This document shows, one piece after another, positions 10,025-18,625 of a stretch of DNA of 24,650 bases (position 1 is its first letter; every line of letters begins with the position of its first letter). Source of the stretch: Tieghemiomyces parasiticus (lineage: Eukaryota > Kickxellomycota > Dimargaritomycetes > Dimargaritales > Dimargaritaceae); the NCBI GenBank assembly GCA_027575765.1, contig JANBPT010000728.1:1-24650 (forward strand). The letters are read 5' to 3'. Position numbers and translations under genes: made by a program. The notes under the pieces are model-generated. The model saw only the letters and a list, made by a program, of their open reading frames with translations. It ran no database searches and had not been told where the DNA came from.

Positions 10025-11806
10025 CTAAATAAAATCCACTCCCAAACCGAACTGCCAACCCTTACGGGGCTGGTCCCAGGCAGAAATCGTCACCGGTAGG
10101 CACATATTCAACTCGAGGCGGACCATACCGTGGAAGAAGACCAGACCGCAGCCCACGGAACTCGCTGGACGGGACACCGATTGAGTAAAGGTCTGCAGTG
10201 GGGAGGTGCCTAGACACGGAGAGAGAGGGGGGAAGCGTGGATGCAATGGGGGGGGGTTACCTTTGTTAGAAATTTGCTGCCAGGCTGACTAGAATCGGTG
10301 TACCTATATGCCAGGATAGCCCAAGAATAGACGAGATGTTGTCGTAATTGCTTGGCGCCGCAAGTGTCACCTACCTTTCGCGAGGGTGCTAAGTCCGCCA
10401 GCGTTGGCCCAGAGATGGCCCTTGAGAGACGAGACTCCAATAACAGGCAGCGGTGTGAACAGACTAAGCCCAGTAGCCCAGTACAAATCACCACCGAGGG
10501 CATCACGGTGATCACGAGGACCGACGCCAAACGGCCGGAATCCACGGAGGGAGGTGGGCCCGCCGAGCAGGAAGCGATCGGGGAAGCGGGTCGCACTAGT
10601 AGTCGTAGCGGCGGCTGAATCGTCGAACGGCTGAATCAGGCCGGCGCGCAGCGACGTGGTGAGGTGGAACCCGGCGGCCAGCGGGACGCACTGCTGGAAC
10701 TGACCCTCGGCTTTAGCGAAGCGTACATCGCCACCCAATCCGGCCAGCCCGGCCAGCTCGTGGTTAAGACGCCAGAGGTAACCCCGCGTGGGGAGCATGG
10801 GGTTGTCGCGCTGGTCATTGTACAGATTGAAGTAGACCGAGGACTTGACGTCGTGGCCACCTTCCTGGCGGATGGAAGGCGAGGCCTGGGCACCCAGGTC
10901 GGTCATCTGACGCCATAAGGCAGTGTAGCCCACTTCGGAGAGGAAGCGCGGGGTGTTGGACTGTTTGAGGTGGAAGTACGTGAGACGGTAGCGACATTAG
11001 GGAAGGTGTGGGACGAAGGATGGGAAGGGGTGGAGTACGGTGTTCAGTCACCAGACTCCGTCCATTATGCCTGGGTAAACGATAAAATGTTCTTACTTTG
11101 AAACGCAGGTTTAGACCGCGGAACAGCTGGTCGTGCGAGCTAGTGGTCTGGAACGTCTGGTACTGCTGAAAAACGGACAGGTCAACCACCTTGTTGGGGT
11201 TGGCGCTGATTGGAGTGGTGAAGGTGATCTAGCGTCGCGTGATACCGGGGAATTGTAATAGGCAGTTACGTGATATGGTCAGCTATTTTCGCAAAGGAGA
11301 TCAGTAGCAGGTGTAAATGAGCCGCATTCGGAAATCTACAGGATACGACCACCTCACGCTCATATTACCATGGCCACCATGGCTCGGTCACCATTACTTA
11401 CATCGTTGGAGGCACGAGTACGGGTACCAACCGACCCGCTAATAGACACGCGCTCGCCGCCGCCCAGGACGTTACGAAATGTGGCCGAGGTATGGGCATT
11501 ACCCTCGCTGTTTCCAAACTCCGTACCGGTACGAGCCCAGAACCGACCCTTCTCCTTACCACGGATAACCACATCGAGGCTACCCTCGGGGGCCAGCGGG
11601 TCGCGCGAGGTGTCCATGGTGACCTGGAACCCTTCCATGACTTCCAGCTGCTCGAGTCGGCAGCAGGCCTGGTGGACAGCCTGGGTAACCTCGCCAAACG
11701 TGCGAGCTGCCAGCGCCGGCTGGATCGCCGCCTCGATCAGCGAGGTCCGCGTCTGCTTCGCACCTTCGACCTGCACCTGGTGAACGTGCGCGGGGACTTC
11801 GAGCAT
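10025..11806 (-). CDS. SAM50: SAM50/TOB55, mitochondrial outer-membrane beta-barrel assembly protein, 4 exons
   Basis: Predicted 435-aa Omp85-family protein, the core of the SAM complex, which inserts beta-barrel proteins into the mitochondrial outer membrane. Exons: 11806-11402 (135 codons), 11228-11097 (44 codons), 10960-10375 (195 codons plus 1 nt) and 10209-10025 (ends TAG). Introns of 173, 136 and 165 nt have donors GTAAGT, GTAAGA and GTAGGT; phases are 0, 0 and 1 and the frame closes. Residues about 10-85 form the single POTRA domain (VHQVQVEGAKQTRTSLIEAA onward). The barrel follows, with the Omp85 loop-6 motif LGGPTSLRGF (LRGF at 317-320) and the C-terminal beta-signal WQFGLGVDFI. Length is slightly below the 469-484 aa of human and yeast proteins. 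The N-terminus has no presequence, as expected. The start was chosen at the ATG in GCCATGC; the frame stays open further upstream without another ATG, so a short upstream exon cannot be excluded. Confidence 0.94.
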
Positions 11807-12728
11807 GGCTGGAGGTGAGGGTTTGGTCGATTGGATAGGTTCTTTGTAGGATTGAGAGGCGTTAATGAGAGGCTTGAAATTAAGGGCAATGTCGACTGAC
11901 CACGTAGAGAATGGGGGGGGGCATTGGAACTCTAAGCAATACCGATTCAGGTACTCCTCGATGCGCCAGCGTCATACCTATCCCCTGGCTGTGTCTTCCC
12001 GGGTTGAGCTTCGTAGCTGTCCCCCATTCCATTACCCGACCGCCCCTCCCCTCCCCCAAACCAGTGGAGTGAAACTGCCCTTCCCAGAGGAACACTAAGA
12101 CTTTGAAGTTGAGCTGGGCTAATTAGTCACGTGTGCACCTACAAGGGGCTACAACCTCACATTCCACCCCCTCTGCTAAAGTTTCCTACCAGTGGGTAAG
12201 CACTAGAGGTTGAGTACTGCTGGCTGCTCCTGTTGTGTGTGTTGTAAACGTTTACCGTCATCCGCAAGCCACCTGGGTTCCACACGGCCAAGGTGCATAA
12301 TAAACCTACCAAACCTACAGAGGACGCCGTCCCTAGTCAGGCCGACCGACGAGTACTCCTGGATAGCAGGTTTCCAAAGAGAATTCAACCGATGATACGT
12401 CGAGGTCTCGTTGACATGCGGCATCGAAGGCCCGGTTTGAGATACTTAACCAACTGCATTGAGGTGGCCCAAATGGACCAGCGGTTAATCAACCAACGAG
12501 TAAATTGTGACCAAAGACAATGGATGTGCAGGCGGGAGGTGACAAGGGGGGGGGGAATGCTCATCGCCGGTGCAGAGCTTACTCGGCAATAGTTAGGATG
12601 GATGTGGCGCATCTATTTCCTTTGTAATAGGGCATTTGTTTTCTCTGTTAGGTCATCATCTTACTGGAATCATAATACAATCATTACATGGGAGAAGACC
12701 GTGTTAATTTACTCAGAAATGAAGAGGA
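11807..12728. other. Spacer between SAM50 and the receptor gene
   Basis: No gene recognised. Open frames of 60-100 codons are present on both strands without family resemblance. It contains G9 at 11913-11921 and G10 at 12546-12555. The SAM50 promoter should lie in its left part, upstream of 11806 on the minus strand, but I see no clear TATA element. The right end is the 3' flank of the receptor gene. Confidence 0.5.
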
Positions 12729-12746
12729 TATAAAATAAATAAATAC
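12729..12746 (-). promoter_or_regulatory. AU-rich element in the receptor gene 3' UTR
   Basis: About 28 nt after the receptor stop codon, the minus strand reads TATTTATTTATTTTATA, which contains overlapping ATTTA pentamers. In eukaryotic mRNAs, AUUUA repeats in the 3' UTR often control stability. It may instead be only part of the AT-rich 3'-end processing region; no AATAAA is seen on this strand here. Confidence 0.3.
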
Positions 12747-12773
12747 AGGCAGCGTTGTCAAGCCAAACAAGGG

Positions 12774-13850
12774 CTACGATATCAAATGCCGGCCGGCCAC
12801 TGAGACGGGAATGACCAGGGATCGACTGTCGCTTGACTCATTGCGACGGTGGCTGGACATGAGTGCCGCGGAGGTGGCTGCGGTGAGGGAGTCGAAACTA
12901 GGGACGGGAAGAGTGGAGGCCGAGAGGTAGTGGGGCTTATCAGGCAAGCGATGGCAATCGGTGACCGACGAGCTTGGGCCGCGGTGGCCGGTATCGCTGC
13001 CGATGGTCTGGAAACCGTCGCGTACCAGAGTGGCATTAAAACGACGTAGGTAGGCATCACGACGGAACAGGAAACCGAAGAAGGAGGGGCCGTAGACAGC
13101 CCAGAAGAAGGACACGGCGGCGAAGAGATTGGTCAGGTTGCAAATCAGCCGCGACCAGTACATATGAGAATAGGGCGAATTAGCGAGACCGGCGGTGACA
13201 GCGATGGTGACCACCAAAGGGATGAGGGCCCAGGTAACCTCGCGAAATTCGTTGAATGTGGACTTGATATGCCGGATACGGATGGCAAAAATCGCCAGGA
13301 GGAGGATGAGCAGCCCACAATAGGCCCACATCAACGCGACTATTGGGGTGGATAGGTCACAATAATGGTTATTGGCGCCAGTCCGATCGGTAACCGTCTG
13401 TAGATCTAAGAGGGAAGTCATGACGGTCGGGAGAATGGCGATCACGACCCCGGGAGTGTACACCACAGCTGGGAGGAGGAGAATCCACAGAGACCGGGCG
13501 GGCCGCTTACGGATCAAAATCTGATATAGGACCAGAAGCCGGTACAGCATGATACACAGGTAAGCGAAGCCACCCAAGGCCCATCGGAACCAGATCCCGG
13601 TAACCCGACAGAGAGACAGATTATCGACGCCGAACATGCCACCTTGATAAAAGAAACTGCCGTACCACCAACACACGGCGGTCGCCAGGGCGAGACCCAT
13701 CACAAAGGTATTTTTGGTCCGAAAGGGGACGAAGTGGTGATCGTTGAGAGCGATGGTGATAAACGCGCCAATGTTAACCAGAAAGACGGCGCTTCCGACG
13801 CCTAGCATGGCGTAGTCCACCGCGTGGACGGGGTCGTAGCGGTCCGCCAT
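12774..13850 (-). CDS. Seven-transmembrane receptor-like protein, single exon
   Basis: Predicted 358-aa integral membrane protein. Hydrophobic segments at about 14-36, 46-67, 84-112, 120-143, 168-191, 206-224 and 232-254 give seven helices. The N-terminus is short and without a signal peptide, and the tail of about 100 residues is Ser-rich (255-358). Cys81 before helix 3 and Cys164 in the second outer loop fit the conserved GPCR disulfide. Helix 3 ends in a Tyr/Leu/Arg-rich stretch (MLYRLLVLYQILIRKR), and the loop after helix 5 carries NEFRE. I recall similar motifs in fungal seven-helix proteins that carry RGS domains, but no RGS domain is present here, so the subfamily is uncertain. The start was set at the ATG that gives MADRYDPVH; the frame continues 42 codons upstream to a non-ATG codon in a C/T-rich leader. 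The ligand is unknown. A plasma-membrane signalling role is inferred from topology only. Confidence 0.8.
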   Translation of the reverse strand: MADRYDPVHAVDYAMLGVGSAVFLVNIGAFITIALNDHHFVPFRTKNTFVMGLALATAVCWWYGSFFYQGGMFGVDNLSLCRVTGIWFRWALGGFAYLCIMLYRLLVLYQILIRKRPARSLWILLLPAVVYTPGVVIAILPTVMTSLLDLQTVTDRTGANNHYCDLSTPIVALMWAYCGLLILLLAIFAIRIRHIKSTFNEFREVTWALIPLVVTIAVTAGLANSPYSHMYWSRLICNLTNLFAAVSFFWAVYGPSFFGFLFRRDAYLRRFNATLVRDGFQTIGSDTGHRGPSSSVTDCHRLPDKPHYLSASTLPVPSFDSLTAATSAALMSSHRRNESSDSRSLVIPVSVAGRHLIS

Positions 13851-14160
13851 AGTGTGAGAGGGGTGTGGATAAGTAGCTGGGCGAGTGCGGCGGTGAAGTG
13901 CACTCAAATGGCGCTGGGGAGGCGGTAAAAGTTTGGAAGGGCCAAGTGTGGCGTGAGTGGCGCCAGATACAGACAATAAGGCAGACGCAGGTCACAGGTA
14001 AATGCAAGGTACGTGGGGACGGTATGACAGGTGTACACGGGAAAGAGGTCTGGTGTGCGTGCGGAGACTTTGTGAGGTATGCAGGGTCGAGAGGAGGGGA
14101 GGGAAGTTGCCGTGAGTGCAAGGGTCGGAGTGGTTACAGATGCCTGGGATTTTGAGGTGG
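13851..14160 (-). promoter_or_regulatory. C/T-rich leader of the receptor gene
   Basis: Immediately upstream of the receptor start the minus strand is strongly pyrimidine-rich and keeps a frame open for 185 codons (14461-13904). That translated product is compositionally biased and unrecognisable. I treat it as 5' leader or promoter. A TATAAAAG element lies further upstream at 14442-14449. Confidence 0.4.
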
Positions 14161-14441
14161 GTGACACAAGTTTAAAAGAAGTAGAGGTGGTAGATGCCGC
14201 TAAGTAACGTGATTGGAGTCGAATAGATGTACAGTGACGGTGGTCGGCGCAGGGAATGTAAACTAAGTAAAATAAAATATGTACTTGCGTAGGGAAGATA
14301 TAAAAATGTAAACATAGATATCTGAGTAAAGTCGATGGGGGCAAGTATCGCGAGAGGTCAACGCCTTGTTGCCCAGCTAGGAGGAATAATTGATTCCAGG
14401 TCAGAAAATACCGGTAGGCGGGGGGTGTGGGCACCATCAGG

Positions 14442-14449
14442 CTTTTATA
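14442..14449 (-). promoter_or_regulatory. TATA-like element upstream of the receptor gene
   Basis: TATAAAAG on the minus strand, about 590 nt before the receptor start codon. If used, the transcript would have a long pyrimidine-rich 5' UTR. There is no other support. Confidence 0.25.
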
Positions 14450-17219
14450 CTTAGGGTACAAGGATTATAGTTCCATTCTACCGATAAGCAGCCAATGTCC
14501 ATCACGAAGAAAGGAAAGGGGGAGTATTCACCTGCGCAAAGAGAAGACATGAAGGGAGTAACACTGTCCGACTTCTCTACGGCCATCCTAAAAAGGAAAC
14601 AGCGGATGGAACAGGGTAGAGGATAAACTAGGAGGCTAATCGGGGGAGGGAGAGTAGCGTTGGCGGTCGCCGGCTTGACTATCTGCTCAAAGAGACCAAA
14701 CGTGCTCAACCAAGAGGTCACACCATGTAGTAAAAATTTCCCCTAACCCTCCCCCTATAATTGACACAGTGGACCGACATAAAAAAATAGGTGGGCAGGA
14801 GGTAGATGATGGATCGTCGGACGCCTCGTCGTCGTCTACCAATCTCTTGTCAACGCGTTTCCATTCATCTCGAGCGCCTCCGTTCTCCCTGTTACTGGCT
14901 TCTGTACCCCGCAGACCGCCTGCCTGATATAACCGCCATACTTTGACGCCCTCAATGTGGCTGGGCCTGGGGGGGATGCATGGGTCGAGCAGTCCTGACT
15001 GTTGCCGTTGTGGCCAGGTTTACTGTGGAGTAAGCCGGTTGGATAGCGACCCCTGGGCGCGTTATTCAAGTGTTGTGGGGCCAAGAGTGACTTGGTACTA
15101 AAGACCTCTGCGGAACCCTAAGCGCCGGTGCAACACCATTAGATGTACACCGCTTTGCGAATGAGACGATCCTGGCTAGTCACCTTCGCTAACACTCCAG
15201 GTACCAATGATTCGAATACGCAATTTCGCTACCTTCCTTGCGATCCGAGCAGTGAACGCAACGGAAAGGAGGCCGGGGGGATGGGAATGGTCTGGAGGCG
15301 GAGTTTCTGCGCCACACAGGCTTCGAAGTACCATGCTGCAACCAGGGTGAATCACCACAATATCCGGGGGTGGCCAGGCCAGGCAGAGCACCCCCCCTGG
15401 TGGTCTATGGTGCTTGGTCTGCGGTCCGGTCACGTTGCCGACGGTTATTAGGCCACTGGGGCGTCCCGTACCTGGGCTTGGCCTGTCACGTCCCACTTTG
15501 TTACCCCTAGGCCGGCGCCATATGTACGTTTCTCCCGTCCCTCTCTACTTCCTGTCCCGGCCTTCCTCTTACGGGTGACACGGCGGGTAGGGTGCGGTAC
15601 TTAGACCGGGGCGTCTATTCGTTTAATTACAGGCCCTGGTTGACAGCTGCTTACATAGCCATTGCCTGACTTGGAGTAGTTAAGCCTGCAACCGCTGACA
15701 GTTTAGTTACTGCAGCACCACCAGGTCACCTCCTAGTGTAGGTCTATGTAATCAGGGTTTTAAATACTCTAGGGCGCCTACAATTGTAACACTATATCTC
15801 AAGGCAGGTTCACACCAGTCAAGGGCTAGTGGCTGTGGCCATGGTGCCACACTGACGAAACAACCATCGCTCGCGCAATCTGTCTGTCTAATGCATGCGC
15901 ATCCAAGATCATCTGGTTTGTAGAGGTGCCTCCGCTCTGGTCGGTCTCTCTCACCATGTCAACCTGTTCTCCTTGCCGGAGCCAATAAAGAACTTAGCCT
16001 ATGCACCATTCCCTGGCTATCCGCGCCTGATGGAGTGCGAGGGTGGTGGAGGCGTGCTACTAAAACGAAAAGAAGAAGGCACTACTATGCAGCAAGCGCT
16101 TTTTGGATTCGCTCACTGGGAGGGATCGGCTTTCGCATCAGGGGATCTACCATATCCCAAGTCCCAGCCGAACCCCCCGCCCTCCTTCCTGCTGTCTACA
16201 TTGGGACGCTGGTCGCTAGGCTATCTCGGATAGGCCAGCCGCTGGTTAGGCCGATGGCAGAGTTGTACGTGGTTTGGGATCGCGAGCGAGTCGCAGGGGG
16301 TCCTCCGGCAGAAAGTTTCATGTCTATAATGCTGTGTACCTCTCGTGTGCATTAATCTAGCAGTAGCCGGTGCGGGTATCTCTACCTTGGAAAACTCGGT
16401 TGCGTAAAATACTGCGAATGCCCCTCCACTTGTCTGATACAATGAAGGGAAGGCCAGCTACCCGATTGGCAAGTCCGCGATAGACTTAACGAGACACGCC
16501 CCAGAAGAGCCTGCCCTCATTTTCCTTCTACGTCATGACGAAGCAATGTCATTTGGAACCCCGGTGATCGAGCACTTAAAACCCACTAGGATGACCCGCT
16601 TACTGAGCTTAGCGGGCCGGGCCTTTCTCAGTTGACTTGCGAATGTGGTGCGTCGGAATCCGGTGCTTCATATTATGTCCCTAAAGAAGCCATGTCCGCC
16701 ACGGTGAGAAGGTTGGGGGTGGTAGGCAAACATGAAGGTGTTCTGGTGGATAGACGGGAGGGGGAGCGGATCTGTGTTCGGCCTGTTACGCCCAGACTAG
16801 TGTCGTGGTGTGTGTATCTGTGTGGGGAGTGGAAGGATGTTGTGATACGTTGGGCTTGTTTTGACAACAGTCAGGTCCGACCCCAAGCATGTCACGTCCT
16901 CACAGTTCGGCGACCTCCGGTTCCGCCCGATTCGACTCCCTCCCACCTTAATGTCCCTATATCACAAGAGACACTTCGTCGCCTCTACCCCTCCCCCTAG
17001 TACTTTGCGTACTGCGTAAACTTGGGATGGGTGTGTGACGTTCATGATGGAGTATGGCCACCACACCACTTACACTCAACCGATGGGTATACTATACCAA
17101 GCTCGAAGCCAATTAGGTAACATCGGTAGTTCGTCATTTTAGAACAGGCCCCTCGGGGCTCTCCTATCACTGCAGAGCAAAAATGATAATCAACCGTGCA
17201 TGGTTAGCTATAAAATGCA
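14450..17219. other. Long spacer without a recognisable gene
   Basis: About 2.8 kb. Open frames reach 122 codons (16632-17000 plus; 15895-16233 plus, which starts with ATG), but none shows a motif, membrane pattern or family resemblance that I can defend, and such lengths are expected by chance. It holds G7 at 14969-14975 and C7 at 15391-15397. No tRNA-like cloverleaf was found. Confidence 0.5.
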
Positions 17220-17225
17220 TTTATT
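17220..17225 (-). terminator. Polyadenylation signal of the phosphatase gene
   Basis: AATAAA on the minus strand, about 75 nt after the TAA stop of the phosphatase gene, in an AT-rich context. The distance suits a short fungal 3' UTR. Confidence 0.6.
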
Positions 17226-17299
17226 ACGTAAGGGAAAGGTATGATGTACAGAATAATTAATTGCGGGTGGATGATGGAGGTAGAGATACATGGTGGCCC

Positions 17300-18625
17300 T
17301 TAGACGCTGGTAGTGGGTCCGTAGGAGGTCAGGTTGCGCAAGATACAGGCCTGGTCCTTACGGTTAATTCCGATGATTTCGAGGTAGTGGCTGGGGGTGC
17401 CGTAGATACCCAAGAGGTGGTGGATTGTCTCGGCCATGGCCTCGGGCGGGGCGTCGGCGAAAACTTCAGGCATTCCCGTGGCACGCATGTCACTCTTAAT
17501 CTCGGCGAGCTTGTCCTTCATGCCCTCGCGGGTTTTGGCATAGTCGGCCACAATGAGCAGCGGGTCGACGCCCAGCAGCATGAGCAGGAGGGCTACGATG
17601 ATACCCGTACGATCCTTGCCGTGCGAGCAATGCACCAGGATGGGGAAGTTGCGGCGCTCCGTAAAGAGTCGCAGGACGCTAGCTATTTCGTGCCCGCAAT
17701 AGCCTAGGACTCCAGCGTAGAAGCCCTTCAGCCCCATATCTTCAAACACTTCGCGGCCCACCGTGTTAAGCATGCGCTGCTTCATCCCGCGCAGTTGGTA
17801 GTACACCAGCTTACTGCGCGTCGACCAACTGGCTGACCCTACCACGAAACTAAAGCGGAAACGAGAACCGAGGAGATTGATGTTGTAGCGCTTTTGGCGC
17901 GGGAGCGCGCGGGCGGCGTGCTTGGCGGATCGCAGGGAGAGCTGAGAGTAGCTGCGCTTGACGTGGTCAAACTCCAATGATTTGGGGGACGGCGCGGAGG
18001 TAGTCGACGAGGAAGAGGAGGAGGAGGCGGACGAGTCGGTGTGATGACTCACCAGTGGGGGGCGATCGCCCTGTCGGTAACTCCTGTGCCGACGGAAGGG
18101 CGAGCGGTGATGGTGCCGGTACGAATGGTGGTGGCGGTGGCGATGACGGTGGTCGCCAGACGGGTCGATAGGAGGTTTCTCACCGACCTGGCTGGTGGCC
18201 GAGTCAGTCACACTCACAATACTGTCGTTCTCGGAGGCCGAGTCGGTCCGGACAGGCTGTGGGGGTTCGACTTCAGCGGTGCCAGGCAAGATAGCATCGC
18301 TGTCGACCAGCGGACCCCCGAGGACGGCGGCGGTCACCAGGGGGAACTGGGCGTAGAGGCCGCACTCGTGGTTACTGTTGGTCTCGAGCTCGGACCGCAG
18401 GTCAATGATGGTGCGGATGCCGATGCGTTTGGTCACGTATTCGAGGTCAATGTCTGAGGCCTGGTCGGGCCGAGCGGAACGATAGAGCAGACGCGGGAGG
18501 ATGGGGACGTGGCCCGTCGGATCGGTGCGGTGGAGCGATTCCTGGATAGACACCGCCACGTCGCGGAAGTTGGCGATGCGCTCGAAACGGTGGACCGTGA
18601 GCGTGGGCGGAGGGTCGCTGGTCAT
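17300..18625 (-). CDS. Protein tyrosine/serine phosphatase (Y_phosphatase3-type) with low-complexity insert
   Basis: Predicted 441-aa phosphatase of the cysteine-dependent PTP superfamily. The N-terminal RFERIANFRDVA (about 13-24), LYRSARPD (48-54) and GIRTIIDLRSE (69-79) are typical of the bacterial/fungal tyrosine-phosphatase family that includes MptpB. The catalytic P-loop is VHCSHGKDRTG (331-341), with Cys333 as nucleophile and Arg339 binding phosphate, so the enzyme looks intact. Between the two halves lies an insert of about 140 residues (105-245) with a His/Arg-rich run at 159-183 and a nine-residue Ser-rich run near 198-208. The ATG at 18625 is chosen as start because NFRDV normally lies near the N-terminus and the upstream frame lacks an ATG. 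A 111-nt in-frame segment inside the insert could be an optional intron (18052-17942). The likely role is cytosolic dephosphorylation of protein or phosphoinositide; the substrate cannot be told. Confidence 0.9.
   Translation of the reverse strand: MTSDPPPTLTVHRFERIANFRDVAVSIQESLHRTDPTGHVPILPRLLYRSARPDQASDIDLEYVTKRIGIRTIIDLRSELETNSNHECGLYAQFPLVTAAVLGGPLVDSDAILPGTAEVEPPQPVRTDSASENDSIVSVTDSATSQVGEKPPIDPSGDHRHRHRHHHSYRHHHRSPFRRHRSYRQGDRPPLVSHHTDSSASSSSSSSTTSAPSPKSLEFDHVKRSYSQLSLRSAKHAARALPRQKRYNINLLGSRFRFSFVVGSASWSTRSKLVYYQLRGMKQRMLNTVGREVFEDMGLKGFYAGVLGYCGHEIASVLRLFTERRNFPILVHCSHGKDRTGIIVALLLMLLGVDPLLIVADYAKTREGMKDKLAEIKSDMRATGMPEVFADAPPEAMAETIHHLLGIYGTPSHYLEIIGINRKDQACILRNLTSYGPTTSV

Noticed and set aside
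13904..14461. 185-codon minus-strand open frame
   Set aside because: Same situation upstream of the receptor gene: a biased C/T-rich leader, an unrecognisable product, and no ATG-based gene structure.
15895..16233. 112-codon plus-strand frame starting with ATG
   Set aside because: Mixed codon use, no domain, no leader or poly(A) context; consistent with chance.
16632..17000. 122-codon plus-strand frame
   Set aside because: It begins at TTG, has no motif or homologue that I recognise, and frames of this length are expected several times by chance in a six-frame reading of this window.
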